Shown piece by piece: positions 11,371 to 23,958 of a stretch of 64,000 nt of DNA. The DNA lies in NCBI GenBank assembly GCA_021397845.1, contig CM038039.1:174876526-174940525 (forward strand). Reading direction: 5' to 3'. The DNA comes from Areca catechu (Eukaryota > Streptophyta > Magnoliopsida > Arecales > Arecaceae). The notes below the pieces were generated by a model. It was not told the DNA's origin and did no database searches. It was given only the letters and a program-made list of their open reading frames with translations. The translations under genes were made by a program, and so were the position numbers. Each line of letters begins with the position of its first letter. Positions within the stretch are counted from its first letter, which is position 1.

Positions 11371-12029
11371 GCTGTGGCGAGCTCTCCAAGCGGTGCGGGG
11401 ATGAGAAGATGGGAATAGTGTTGGGAGCAGCGTTGCTAGGAGCGAATGGTAGTCGATCCTAGGAAACCCTCTTCCTTATATCGAGGTTGGCGAGGCTCAG
11501 GTCAAATGCCCTCATTTACAGTAGGCTCCCGGTAATGCCACACATGCTTGCCCTAATAAACTAGTACCCCAACTTGTGTGTTGGAAAGGACCACTAAAAG
11601 GCTGCAGCCACGATGACCCCTTTTCCCAAGCACAGTCATTATGGCTCTGATCACCGTCATCTCCCCAGGCAATAGCATAACAGTCGCCAAACCCCTGGTA
11701 AGCCAGAGGTTCCCCTCACGTAGGGACTTCCCTACATGTTTCAAGGTCCAAAGGAGGAGCCTATGTTCAGAGAAATCAACTCAATGAAGAGTTGCATGAT
11801 TCAGTCCGTCGCTAAAATCAATGACCCTACCTAAGCCAAGTTTGAAAATTCCATACTAGGATGAGCCCATAGCATCCACAAAAAGGGAAAAAGGAGAAAT
11901 GATCAATAATCTAGGAGAATTCATCGATTACATGCCAAAGAAAGAAAAAGAAGAAGTATAAAGCTCGGAGCCAGACAAGTCCCTACAAATTAGTCGAGAG
12001 AGACCCAGCATTGGCAGAATGGAGTAACT
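11371..12029. other. Spacer between modules B and C
   Basis: Contains one short minus-strand frame (11553-11744, with LTRGLATVMLLPGE) that may be the end of a Transposase_28-like domain belonging to module B. The rest shows no recognisable gene, repeat or regulatory site. Confidence 0.35.
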
Positions 12030-13400
12030 CATCAATCTGGGCAGAGAGGATTTCCTCAACCTGGGCCAAGGCCAGAGAACCTTCGGCCTAGACCCCCTCT
12101 TCAACCTAAACCGGAACTATCGTATCGGCCATAGCCAACTCCTCGGCTATGATTGGGACTTCTTCGCTTCGGGTTGGCATCTCTTCGACCTCATCAGGGC
12201 CTTTAATCTCTTCTACTATTTCCTCCTCGATATCAAATGCGGGGACAATGGAATGATCGAGATTGGGGAAGACCTCGTAGACTTGGCGAGTCCATCATTG
12301 AAGCCAAATTGATAACTAAACAGGCTTGCTTCATTTACTTCCATCTTGAACTGTGAAGACTTTCTGAAGTCTTCGACAGCTTTAGCTGCCTGCTCTCTCA
12401 TGGCTTCGAACTCCCTCTTGGCCACTTCAGCCTTTAGAGTTGCTCTTCGGCCCTCGAAGATGCCTCTTCGGCCCTCGAAGATGCCTCTTTGGCCGCCCTA
12501 GCTAGGTCTTCGGCCTTCTCCTAGTTCTTCCTAGCAAAATGCTCCAAGGAGTCAATGTGCTTCTTATTTCTTCTCAGCTTCGCCTCCAGCTCCGAGATCT
12601 TCAAGTGGGCATTCTTCAGTTAACCCTTCAGGCCTTGAACCTCGACATCTACGCGAGTGAGCTGATTCTCCATGGACAGCTTTAGCTCCACAGCAACCTC
12701 CCACTCGGCTCTGGCTACTTGGAGCTCCTCCTTTAGGCCATGAATGAGGCTATCGACGATCCCCAGACCCTCTTCCAGAAAGGTGATGTCATAGAGTAGC
12801 TACACTAATAAAACAAGGTGTGAGATCAGCCATAAACCAAACAATCCATCGATCAAAGAAGGAATGATGAAAACCCTACCTACAGCAAAGAGGAAAAAGT
12901 AGAATCGGACACCTTGGAAAGGCTCTAACCCCAGCTAACTTCCAAATCATGGGGTAGCAAAACATCTTTCAAAGCCCATCTAGCAACGACGAGGTCTGAA
13001 AGACCTCCCATAGTGGAAAGTTCCGAAGGGCCCACGGGACAACTCCCACCCGGAGGAGCCTCCCAGACAGACTCCTCTTCGACTTGCGGTGCCTTGCCCC
13101 TATCCGCCGTACGGGGGCAAGGCGATGGGGCATCAGCTGTCGAAGATGGACTCTCCCTAATCCAAACTGGAGAGTCGACTATCAGTAGAAATTCATCTAG
13201 TGGAGGTCCTTTCGAAACCTCCATAACTGGCACCCTGTCCCCTCTAGACATTCTTCTAGAGGACGAAGTGCTTCTGCTCCTGCCAAGATTAGCTCTTCAG
13301 ACCATTTTCCAGACTTCTGATCTTGAAAGGGGAGCTTGGGCTGCTTTCCTCTTAGAAGATTGATGAAGCCAGCCCAAGTCAGGCCTTATCTCATTGCCTA
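12030..13400 (-). pseudogene. Antisense coiled-coil protein, module C, C-terminal part
   Basis: Third copy. From right to left on the minus strand: an exon-like start near 13395 preceded by a TTTGTAG acceptor-like sequence (MR/IRPDLGWL), a low-complexity Ser/Arg/Pro part (12925-13300), then a long coiled coil (12430-12810, with ELEAKLRRNKKHIDSLEHFARKN), the VYEVFPNLDH motif at about 12270 and an acidic tail to about 12030. A 21-bp direct duplication at 12446-12487 repeats the residues EASSRAE in frame. Stops and a frameshift near 12425 break it. Together with 13573-14184 it resembles a spliced antisense gene. Confidence 0.5.
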
Positions 13401-13572
13401 CAAATAAAAATGCCGTTCAGAATCAACTAGATCATAGAGAAATTAAAAGAGGAAGATCGAAAACCTCTACCACTTATACCTAACACCGAGGACTTGCTAA
13501 TCCCTATAAGATGGAGATTCTTCTCCCCCAACAGTTCACGGATGGAAACGACCTCTGAATTGGATAGCAAGG

Positions 13573-14184
13573 CTAATCAGATTGATCGACTGCTAGAACC
13601 TTTTTCCCAGCATTGGCATCCAGGCATGGCTCCCTCCACTTGCTACTGAAACCCCATGGTTCGGTGGAAGAAACAAAAATAAAGTTGGGCTTCCACCCAT
13701 GGATAGCGCTGGGCATGTTCTCCATGATTTTGCAGCCAGGCCGAGGGCCGATAACCCACCTTCCATGACCATGGAAATCCCTCATGAGAACAAAGAGGGA
13801 AGTGAACATATTGGTCCCAGGCCTCGCATTGGCTATGTGGCACTGGACAAAGAACCCGTAGATATTCTGAATACTATTCAGAGTCAACTGCACGGGCATA
13901 ACCTGATACATGTGGAAAACTTTGACGAAAAAAGGGTGTAGCAAAAATTGAAGACCAGCCTTTAGATGATCTTCGTACATAGCAAGACACCTGATGGGAG
14001 GTTTATGCACCCGCTCTTCAGGCATAGAAAGTATTAAAGGAAACCCTTCGGGAACATGATAACGCTCTCGAAGGTAGGCCATCTTCCTCAGCAAAATGGA
14101 GCTAGAGACTAGCTCCGGACTCACCACATCATCAGTCCCGAAAGACCCAACCTCCCCACCTCGAGTTCCCATGGTCTCGGCCAT
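13573..14184 (-). CDS. Antisense Transposase_28-like protein domain (203 aa)
   Basis: Open minus-strand frame starting MAETMGTRGG. The core at about residues 45-155 (RYHVPEGFPLILSMPEERVHKPP, then HPFFVKVFHMYQVMPVQLTLNSIQ, then RWVIGPRPG) has the layout of the plant family annotated as putative gypsy-type transposon / Transposase_28, found on the antisense strand of Tat elements. Despite the family name, transposase activity has not been shown for it. It lies upstream, in its own direction, of module C and is probably its first exon. The family call is from pattern memory, not a search. Confidence 0.55.
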   Translation of the reverse strand: MAETMGTRGGEVGSFGTDDVVSPELVSSSILLRKMAYLRERYHVPEGFPLILSMPEERVHKPPIRCLAMYEDHLKAGLQFLLHPFFVKVFHMYQVMPVQLTLNSIQNIYGFFVQCHIANARPGTNMFTSLFVLMRDFHGHGRWVIGPRPGCKIMENMPSAIHGWKPNFIFVSSTEPWGFSSKWREPCLDANAGKKVLAVDQSD

Positions 14185-14797
14185 GATAAGGAAATGAAAT
14201 AAGGAAGCGGGAGAGAGGTCCTATCTATGGAAGAGACTGATAACCAAGGAAGAAAAAGCTGGGCCAAAGGCGGAAGCAAACAAAAGTGGAGAAGCTTCTT
14301 TAGCCAGTCCTCTTTTTCCTTCATAAAGGGACAGGAAGACTCCTAGATGCCACCTCAATAGAAGGGGCCATCTCTCTGAGTCCGCCATGGATGCTAAAGA
14401 TGGATGAGAAGCCCCAAACAACCCTAAACTGATTTGACACAGAAAGAATTGAAGGACATGATCCATGCGGTGCCGACCAACGACGAAGATGGAGCTTGCA
14501 TCTTTTCCAAGGGACAGGGAGGGGCCACGACCTCCACCCAAATCTCAATAAAAAGATTGGCTGAACCATCACAAAATAGATCAAATCAGATCACCAACAA
14601 CCCTTTTTTCATACTCTAATCAGGGAATCATAGCTATCCACTACCTGATCCTCAAATCAACCAGCAGTTATGGCAAACGATCAAATCATAGATTTCATAA
14701 TCATTAGCTGCACCTCTCCCAGAGGAAAACGATAATCGGGCAATACTTTCACTCTTCGAGACAAACTACCATTTCAAAAACTAAGAGTGTATAAACC
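14185..14797. other. Right end of the Tat-type element, unresolved
   Basis: On the minus strand this could be the 5' leader of the Transposase_28-like gene. On the plus strand a purine run (AAGGGACAGGGAGGGG, about 14508) might be a polypurine tract, but no TG-starting LTR copy of 1997-2818 follows. At about 14797 the sequence changes to copia gag, so the gypsy 3' LTR is missing or too diverged to see. Confidence 0.4.
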
Positions 14798-14885
14798 TTC
14801 GATACCAATTATCGAAGTTTGGGCCAAAAAGTTTTTCATTATAAAGCAATGAGCGAAGGGACAAGTTGGCTGACATTTTCTTGAA
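14798..14885 (-). pseudogene. Angela-like copia gag N-terminus (element M2)
   Basis: The first roughly 29 codons of a copia gag: MSANLSLRSLLYNEKL followed by GPNFDNWYRRF. These match the start of the full gag at 60167-61003 (MSSNLSLRSLLDSEKL) almost residue for residue. The frame then ends in unrelated sequence, giving the junction with the Tat element. It is followed on the plus-strand side by the typical leader, PBS and LTR of the same element. Too short for the usual gene finders. Confidence 0.8.
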
Positions 14886-16557
14886 AGGAAAAACATAAGA
14901 CCAATTAGTGTATGAATTTTAATTTTAATTCTAAAGACATGGACTTTAGTCTAAAGGTCCTCCCACATATTTTATTCAGATTAGTAGCCTCTACCTCCAA
15001 TCCGAGAAATTACACTTAATTCCTTAGTTGGTACTAGAATTCTAAAGGTTCCACATGAGCCCGACTTTGGCTGGCTCATCCAAGTGAACCTAAAGGTAGG
15101 TTCAATTAACCAATTGCTTCTTCCAAGCAATTTCTAGTATTTCAAATTTTGCCTCAGGGGTACTTCAATCGACCTTTGGACTTCCTGCTAAAGAAGGTAC
15201 TGGATAGGTCTAACCATTAACATAACTAAATTCAGTGCTTCTAACCAATGCATGATCAGGCCCAACTTTGGCCAGCTTACCTGACCACCATTAAGAGAGT
15301 TGCACTGAGCCATCATATTATGAATGGCAATTCCAATGGCCTAATGACCACCCATACTTTGGTACTGTAAATGATCTCCCAACTAAAGGACAAATTGCCA
15401 ACCAACTTAATAGAAGGCTAAGACCCAATTATCCCTATAACTTCATCTTTTTAAGGACCTAAAAATTTAGAGGATTTTAAAAAAAAAGTGACATATGAAG
15501 AATGCATGGACCATGATCAAGAATCCTCCTACTAACTTGTAGAAGGTTCATGAACATCTTAGTCCATGGGCATCTAAAATCAGACAAATATGATTAACCT
15601 TAGGTAACATGTGTTAATCAAATTCAATAAGCTTCTCATGAGTCAATTCTGGTTAAATGTATCGGCCAGGTAATCACAGTCAAGGTACGAGTTCCAGCAT
15701 TAACCATCTTTTCTTAGACACTAGCTACAAGTGAGCTAGCCAGGTAAGAGGTACCCTCATAACCATAGACCATAAGGCTGCTTGCCTAGACACCAATTCG
15801 GTCCACCTTTTTCAACCAGATCAGACATAAAGAACCAGATTAATCACTAAGCCATAATAGATCCTTTTAGATGTTTGGATCACACTTTCTAACTATTAGA
15901 AACTATAGAGAAATAAATTGTAATTCAACTTTTGATTAGTTTCTTAGCTCTAATTAATCCAATTCATCTAACCTTAGGTCTAACCTAAATAAGGATCTAT
16001 TCCTAGCCCATCCCATTTAACCCGAGTTTGATTTAGATGATTTAAGATCTTCAAATTAAATTCCTAGATGTCTCAGGTCATTAGAAAACTCAATTCTAAA
16101 TCAAGTTTAACATTTTTTTTTAATCATTGAAATAGTTTCAAGATTAATGTCAAATGATTCTACATCGAATTTTGAACTTTTCAATTTCTGTTTTCTGTGA
16201 GTAAACTCAAAAATTACTTCTAAAATTGATTCTTCATGTTAAAACAACTTTTCAACATAATCATAAATCCCTTTAGATCTAATCTAAACCTTTTATGTCA
16301 TCAAATTTAGAACAAACCAACATTAAACAATTTTAATCTACAATGTTAGATTAAACTAACTTTAATCTACAACTCTGTTTCGTTTCCTTTTGGCACCCTA
16401 ACATGCTATAGGAGACCCCCTTAAATGGAAAGTGAAGGCCTTTAACTCCTACTAATCTCCTACAATAAAATGCCCTAATGTTTCCATCCGATACAAGAAT
16501 CTACTAAGGATAACATGGTATATATTGTACAAAACTAATCATGTTAATATCAACCTG
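14886..16557 (-). other. Leader (5' untranslated region) of copia M2
   Basis: About 1.67 kb without coding potential, aligning by eye with the leaders at 36234-37815 (H2) and 61004-63914 (C3). It shares the motif GCCCGACTTTGG at 15059-15070 and a one-mismatch copy at 15260-15271. Confidence 0.75.
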
Positions 16558-16569
16558 GCTTTGATACCA
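16558..16569 (-). promoter_or_regulatory. Copia M2 primer-binding site
   Basis: GCTTTGATACCA on the plus strand is the complement of TGGTATCAAAGC, one base from the initiator-methionine tRNA primer site TGGTATCAGAGC used by most plant copia elements. The LTR begins three bases to the right. Confidence 0.85.
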
Positions 16570-16571
16570 TT

Positions 16572-18623
16572 TGATAGGAACCATAAGCAGGCAAAAGATA
16601 TGCATTTTAAAACCTTTTCAACATGCATCACAGTGGAAGAGTAAAGATTATACTATTTTAATCTAAATATGATATAGAAACTACTGTCTACATAGCCTAC
16701 TAATGTAATATGACATGAACAATAATGTATAATATATAACATGAACCTAGCGGATCAAACCTTTTGATGCACACCTTTGAAGATGCAAAGCAACTCCTTG
16801 CAGTAGTTTAAGATGGGATGGATGACACTCTCAAATCATCAACTGAAGAGGTGGATGAAGCTCTACTAGCCACACAATCATCTGGCCTCCACGGGTGGTT
16901 CATACCGGGGACTTGCTTGACCAGCGCTTTTCAAAGTGCTAGCTCCGAAAACTCCTTGGTAGCCGATTCTTTTTCCTCGAATGTTGAGACTCCTCATGCC
17001 ATCGAAGAACACAATGGAGATGGGAAACACTCTAGAAATAATTCTTCTCAGAGTCTCTTTCCCAGCCTAGAGCACTAGTCAATCGCACAAGCAATACCCT
17101 TAGATCTCTCCTCCCAACTTTTTGTAGAAAACAACTCTAGCTTTCTCTCCTTTTTCTCCTAATTTTTTGAAAAGCTTTTCTGTCAAATACCTTTCATATC
17201 ATTTCTTCTTCCACATCCTAAACAGCCCCTATCTTATAGGAGAGAGTGAGGAAGGTGGGTGAGAGTTATGGGGAGAGTTAGTGGGGAGGGAGTTAAGGAC
17301 AGCAATTATCCAACCATTAATTTCAAATATTAGGTTAAATTCAAAAATTAAACTAATAATTTGAAATTAAATGATATTTGAGTTAAAAATCCAATTTCAA
17401 ACTCAGATGGATAAGGTGCACCAATTTTGGTTCAACCCGAGTTGACCCAAACCTAGTTCGAATCAAATCTGATTCAATTCAAGCTAATAAATTTGCAACT
17501 CAATCAAATTGAGTTTAGAAGTAATCATATTGCACATTATACCTCCAAGACATCATTAAATTGATAAGAATAATTTCATAACTTTTGCGAAGCCAAGTGT
17601 CGACTCTGAGATAAGTCCATGTGTCGACACATAGGTAAAATTTTATCTTATGAAATTACGACCCCTAGATGATTCCCAATCATCAATCGGCTATTAGGTC
17701 AAGTAGTTACCCCTATGGCGTGTCACCCCATAGGTTCAAACATTAAGCCGGTAGCACTGGAATAATTCCAGTACCAATCGAAGTTGCCATCTAATAATGA
17801 CACCTGATGTCCGGATTGGTTGAAGTTGTAGAGCAACCATCAAAAACCTCTGGCATATGGTTACTATATAATTCATCCCTTTAACTACTTAATGCTCTAG
17901 ATGACTTAAGTTTAGATTGCCAACCCTAGATCAGCTCATCCAAATGTATGTCTCAATTTTGCAAGTTCAGTGACTCTTCGCCTGAACAACCCTGGCCAAG
18001 GATTTTCTATATTAAGATATTAGTGAGTCATTCATTCCAATTAATTCGGAGAGTTCAATCCCTTCTTGATCCTAACATTGCTTCATAAGTACTTGACTAC
18101 ATCCAGCATCCTTTCAAGATTGAATTAGAAATTCGGGGAGTCCGGTGCCGAAGTACAGTGAGTTGCTTATAAGTTACAGTGATGATCTCAAGTCTGTGGG
18201 ACACATATATCCATATCCCTTAGCGAACAGCCCTTTAATAGAAAAGGAAGTTCGGTTAGGTGGGTCACATTCAGTGAAATGTCATACACTTCACTTGCAT
18301 GTCATACCAATGTCTACACATTTCTTGGTTAAGAGGATAACCAACCTATATGACATACAACGATCTATACTTGATACATAGTCATCCTATAACAATGCAT
18401 CATTCGATCACGAACAATTTAAGAACTACTCGATATATCCTCTCTATATCGAGTACAAGGAAGTTCTAACGATTTCATCACATAAGAGTTCATATTAAGA
18501 AAAATGCACCTATGATGAACTACCAAAAGATAACTTTTATTTATATCAAAGTTCATATCCAATATACAAATAGCACAACCATCTACAGCCTATATGATTG
18601 GCTTTAGGATACAATTTCCAACA
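16572..18623 (-). repeat. 5' LTR of copia M2 (about 2.05 kb)
   Basis: Starts TGATAGGAACC next to the PBS and ends ACAATTTCCAACA. It matches in layout and pieces the LTRs of H2 and C3, including the conserved end block with GATTGGCTTTAGGA. The open frame at 16818-17078 inside it has no supporting motif and is taken as incidental. The partner LTR is not in the window. It lies inside the leader of M1. Confidence 0.75.
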
Positions 18624-18836
18624 AAAAGAAGGCCTTTAAATCTTATTTAGCTCCTATGACCGTACGGCCTTGGTGACTAACCCAATCCGATGTAGTTTCT
18701 AAGATCATAATATATCACATTTGTAATATGAACTGATCATGCAAGAGTCATAACAAAGCAAGCAATGACTACTAATTTGATCATTTATAATCATTTTGAT
18801 TACTAATTGAATGCATGAAGGTGGCTCTGATACCAT
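18624..18836 (-). other. Leader fragment and PBS of copia M1
   Basis: Aligns with the H1 leader just left of its PBS (about 52060-52386): both contain GGTGACTAACCCAATCCGA. The primer-binding complement GCTCTGATACCA is at 18824-18835. Only 200 bp of leader remain because M2 sits to the left. Confidence 0.75.
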
Positions 18837-21800
18837 TGTTAGGAATTCTTGGTGTGGTATGTTATCATAGATTTCAAAACTTTGATCATTTTAAAATCCA
18901 AAGACACCAAAAATCCTAATCCAGGATCTCCTTTACACATTTCAAAAGTAAATCAACTAAATAAATATAAATAAATGATCATGTGACATACCTGGATTAT
19001 TGAAATCAAGAAATCCTACTAGGAACACAAATGTATGACCTCCAAAGGTGATCCATATGAGAATCTATATGAAGAAGTACTCCTTGATTGGTTGATTCTT
19101 CCTTGCAGCCTTTTCTTCAAGTGCAGCCTTTTCTTCTTTATTTGGACCTTTCCCTCTTCAAGAGCACTCCAAATGCTCTCTAATGATGCCCTCCTTTCTT
19201 GTAGAACCTTTGTCCACCTTTATTTGTAACCTTGTCTTAAATTACAGGAATTGTTCAAATGGGTGAACCTTGTCCCGACAAAAAAATAGAGAGATAGGAA
19301 GGCCTCGACTTTTTTTCCGATGCTAGAACCCATGGAACCTCCCCCTTTGAATAGAAAAGGAAGGGAAATGAATTTTGGGGCATCAAATGAAGAGGGGAGG
19401 TGCCATCAAGGGGAGCACATTCATCATGGGGCTCGATGACAAAGGGGGGGTGCAAACAAATGAGAAGAGCTGCGATGGTTCTCCGAAGAGATGCCATCTA
19501 CACCTCTTCTTTCTTTCTACCTTTAGGTTCTGGCTTCAATCCCAAATCCCATCATATTTATTTAATTAATTACTAATTTATTGGGCTTTTAGGAGTTGGC
19601 ATGCAGTGCCTCCTCATGAAGAGGTGCCTCTTATTTTTCTTCATACGCAAAAATAGAAGATGGCACAGCCATCTGCTTCTGCCCCATCTAAAAAGATGGC
19701 AAATAAACCAAAGGTCATGATTTTAATTCCTAACAAGCCCATAAATAAATAAATAAATAAATTTTTTGATGAATTTAAATTAAAAAAATTAATTAAATCC
19801 ATTTAAATTTGATCGCTATCATAGGCGGTCAAAAATAATTCATCAACTCAACTCTATAGCTAGGATGAGTTGGGATCGTATCCTCAGGGACCTTAGGGCT
19901 AAGTTATAATTTAAAAAGAAAAGAAAAGTAATTGTTGTGTGAAAATAAAAGTGAGTAAGAAATAAACTACTCTTCAGGTGAAGCAAGTGAGAGGGAGTAT
20001 TTCAAGAGAGGAAGAGTGATTATATAGTGTCAAATTATATTTTTTTGATAACTAAAATATAATTGGCTTTAGGGATTTACCTATCTTCCTTTGGCATGCC
20101 CCGTACCCATAATAGATCACGGTGCATCTTCGGGAGGCACTAGGTATCCAATTCTTCTTTCCTCGGTACACCCCGTATCTGTAACAGATCATGGCGCATC
20201 TCTGGAAAGCAAGAATTATTCATAAAATCAATCTAATAATAAAGCATAATAAAAAGTGAATAAAAGAGAATAAATAAATTCAAAAAAGAAAACATACTCT
20301 TTTATTGTAGAATAAGAATTATAAAAGACTGAAGAACTAGCTCTTCCCTCCCGTACTTCAACACTAAATTGATACCCTCCTGTCCCCTATGAAGAGGCTC
20401 TAAAGGACTCTAAGGAGTTGTTTTTCCAGGTTGAGGCATAGGAACCTTTTTATAAGGTTTTACAGGGAAGAAGTTTTCATAGGTATCCGTTGTGGGACTA
20501 AACAAACAAGACACATGGGTGGCTAGGATTCAACTTTACAGGACTCAACGGTTAGATGGTAAATCCAAATCCTAGTTGAACTTGATTTTAGAATCTTGCT
20601 CCAATTGGTGCTTGACTGGTTGAACATTGGTCACCGTCGAATCTTGATCAAAGGTCCAGAAATCAATCATGGCAAGGAAATCAATATGAACCATTGAATA
20701 CTTTGATTGCTCTGAGATCTATGTGGATGGTTCTAGAATCACTCAGCACTGCCACCAAAGTTGTTCTTGGGCTGCAGCCACCATTGATGCTAGATTCTTG
20801 CATCACCATCATTGGAAAAGCTCCCTCGTCCCACCATCGCTTGATCTCCCTCATGCCATCGTGAAGAAGATAGAAGGAGACATGGTGGTCATGGGGACTG
20901 CTGGCAGGCCATAAGAAGGATAGCTAGTGGTGATGGGTAGTGGTGGATTGAGCTTCTTCGGCATGGGGAAGGAGGAGATGACTCATCGATGGTCGGACGA
21001 CTGGCATTCTTGTTTCCATGGAACAGGGCGGAAAAGATGATGACCGACCTTGGATCGTTGCCTGATCTTGGAATCTCATGTTAGTGAGGAGGTTCTTCGA
21101 TGGTGGGGAAGGAGAACGGCATCTCCGACAACAGCAGGGTGGCTTTTCTGGGCTAAAAACTAGTCACGGTCCATGGCTCTGCACCGTGGACCAGCAGTCA
21201 TGGCAACTCATGGACCCAAGGGCAATCCATAGACCATTCAACCAGTCCATGGTGGACCGGTTGCCTCAATAACTTTGCAATCCCAACTTAAATCTTTAAA
21301 AATCGATTCTAGGCTCGTTGTAGATCCGATTCACTTCAAACTTATTTCATTTGAACCCATAAATCGAGCTCTTCTCATTGGTGACCTTCTTTCCTACAAA
21401 TGATGTATAAAAGTATCAATTTTGGATAAATAAAGATGATTTAATTATTAAATTAATACTTTTATACATATATATAACATAATAATCAAAATTTAGAATA
21501 AAATGGTCTGATAGAGACTGCAAGCCCGGTTCAACCTGAGCTTGCCAAATCAGGCTGAATTCGAATATAATTCAAATTAGAACTCTTGGAAAAATCTGAA
21601 AAATTTTATAAAATTAGAATTAATTCCAGATATGCTATGTAACATGTGGCTAATATTAATCTAAGTTCATCTTAAATTAATTATCCCCATCAATAAGCAA
21701 TCGGACCTAAATCAATTAGGTCAGGAGTTTTGGTTAGCCCACATATGCTAGTATGTGAACCTAGCTAATCTATTTAGGATCTAAAAATCATAATAAATTA

Positions 21801-22927
21801 AAATTAATTTCTTCAGTAAGTTCTTTAATGTGTGTGACCCTCTGGGTTCCTCATCTAGCCAGTAGTATGTTTATGTTTAGCTTGAATTGATTTAATACAC
21901 AACTAACTAGCCAAATTGAGTCAAATTGAGCTAACCCAAACTATCAATTTGTACCAACTTTCAAATTTACTCATAAAATCAATCCAATATAATTCATGAA
22001 GACCTACAAGACATGATTGATGTCTAGCAACATGTCATGCCTACCTGAAATATGAGAAATTTCATTGAAATTATAAAAATATCCTTTAGTAGCAAGTTAC
22101 CGTGCAATTCAATCCTTCAATCTTCCTTTATCCTAATTAAATGATGGGCATAGATAAATGTCAAACCCTTACACTTAATCTATTTGAATCTCTAATCACT
22201 AGTGAAGACTCAACTTATTAGAAAACCATTTCTTATTTTTTATGCTTTGATCAAAGACTTCTTGAGTCATCATTCGATGAGATCATAAGGGATAACTTCT
22301 TCCCTTACTAGGAGTGATCAATTCCTTATTGACCAACTCATTATCTTCATACACAATTCACCATATCCAGAAGCACCCCATACATGACTTAATTACCTTG
22401 AATGAGTATGTACCAAAACATGGGTTTATGTGCATAACATATTATGGTGATCTCAGGTCTAAGGATCACATGCATAACTTCTATTACAAGAACGATCTTT
22501 TTGACAAGTAAGACTTCCATTATATGTTCTCTTGTATTATCAATTCGGTGAACTCATAATCTAATGAGCACCCACATCCTTGTACTAGTATCACTACACA
22601 AGTGGTCGTGAGACCAACCACCCTTTTCATCGAGCATACATAGGATGTGCTAGTCTGTACATATTCATCGACCCCTGAATTGACGATCCTATGACTTGGA
22701 ATATTCTAGATCAAAGTTTATAGATTTTGGGTCTCACTATTTTTCCCTATAACCCTAAAAGTATTGCCCAAATCTATGGGGTTCATCATAATCTTATAAT
22801 TAAAATACAAGACACAGCATATGGTGAATCAAAAGTTATCTTTTATTATCATTCATGAGTTGGAAGAAATAACAAATTTGCCACTGAAACTTTAAATGTG
22901 ATTGGGTTTCATGGTACAATTCTTTCA
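18837..22927 (-). repeat. LTR of copia M1, enlarged by an insertion
   Basis: Begins TGTTAGGAATT after the PBS and ends ACAATTCTTTCA. Its first roughly 400 bp and last roughly 1.3 kb (from about 21640) match the H1 LTR at 52388-54981, for example CTCATAATCTAATGAGCACC at 22553 and 54611. The H1 LTR is 2594 bp, so about 1.5 kb here, within about 19240-21640, is extra or strongly diverged. The M1 coding region is not seen. Confidence 0.7.
19736..21640. repeat. Unclassified insert within the M1 LTR
   Basis: Sequence without a match to the other LTRs. It starts at an (ATAA)n microsatellite (19742-19766), has two 47-bp direct repeats (20093-20139 and 20165-20211, sharing CCCCGTA and AGATCA blocks) and a GC-richer part at 20700-21260 without a convincing gene. 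Borders are approximate and no target duplication was recognised. Confidence 0.45.
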
Positions 22928-23958
22928 GTTCCATACAAGATTTCTTTATGCATGTCTATAAGATGTAGCTCCTAATAGTAGGTACCATGAGGTGGCTTGG
23001 TGTGCAGAGTGGATGTTAGTTTTAATGCTGGGGCTAGGTAAAGATTGGAGGGCACAACAAATTGCTCAAACTTTGGTGTCCAAGGTGGATCTAATAAGTC
23101 ACTCAGCTTCTTTACGTTATCTATTTCAGTGCAGTTCAGATATTTACAATATGGATCCCTAATAAAGTTATCAGGGCTATCATACTCAAAGATTGCATTA
23201 CTTGGTTTTGAAGTGACAATTTGTTTGGGCAGTCTACTAGCAATTCAAAGATTTCTCCAATAACTTCTTTGGATTCATTCGGTAAACCTACAAGTTGTGT
23301 TTTCTGATCAGGGGTTGCATCCTGTTTGAAGAATGGATCATTTACCTTGACTAGGAGTGGCTCTTATTCTAGTGTAGGTGAGGTCTCTATTGAGGAAGCT
23401 ATTGGTGCATCAGAAAGATGGGCCATCTGCTCATATTTCATGGTACATGAAGGAGTGGAACTAGGTGGTTCTAATAATGCATTCACTTCATCCAGGTACC
23501 CATCTATGTTAAAGCTATCTATATCAAAATGGGCTAGATAGACTTGTAGAAGGTCTTGTGTGGGCATGTTAGAGATGGTTTCTTCTACAAATTCCTCTAG
23601 CACATTTACTTCATCAAACCCATCACTTTGTGGTCCAGTGATTGCATTAAATATATTCAACCTCAGATTTTTATTTCCAAATAACATGGCCATGGCTCGT
23701 GTCCTATAGTTGATTAATGCATTTGCTACAGCTTGGAAGGGTCAGCCTAGGATAACGAAAATGTATCTTGGGTTGCTACTTGATTCCATGTTGAGGACCA
23801 ATAAGTCAACTAGAAAATAAAACTCATCTACCTTGACTAAGACATCCTCAAGTATCCCATATGGTACCTTAATTGATATGTCAGCAAACTACAAGGTGAC
23901 CAAAGTAGGTTTTAATTCTTCGAATCCAAAGAGTTTATACACCAAACTAGGTAGAAGG
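22928..23958 (-). pseudogene. Athila-like gypsy protease and downstream region (split half)
   Basis: Minus-strand gypsy polyprotein. Next to the right border the protease reads LVYKLFGFEELKPTLV, then VPYGILEDVLVKVDEFYF and a degraded LGRPF-like motif; 23364-23693 continues in one open frame (RAMAMLFGNKNLRLNIFNA, then an acidic linker). The protease start lies 31 kb away at 54987-55066. The last five bases, GAAGG (23954-23958), are the target duplication of copia H1. Further left the frame decays and the sequence stops at the M1 LTR. The Athila-like call rests on the protease motifs. Confidence 0.75.

Noticed and set aside
14400..14797. Possible 3' LTR of the Tat element after the purine run at 14508.
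   Set aside because: I found no stretch resembling 1997-2818 and no TG...CA border; copia gag follows directly.
18837..19735. TGTTAGGAATT at 18837 and its inverted form AATTCCTAACA ending at 19735, as if bounding an 899-bp solo LTR.
   Set aside because: Sequence matching the H1 LTR continues to 22927 and ends there with a proper CTTTCA terminus; the inverted pair may be chance or mark an insertion border.
23045..23541. Plus-strand frames in the Athila-like fragment.
   Set aside because: The minus strand carries recognisable protease and linker sequence; the plus frames are shadows.
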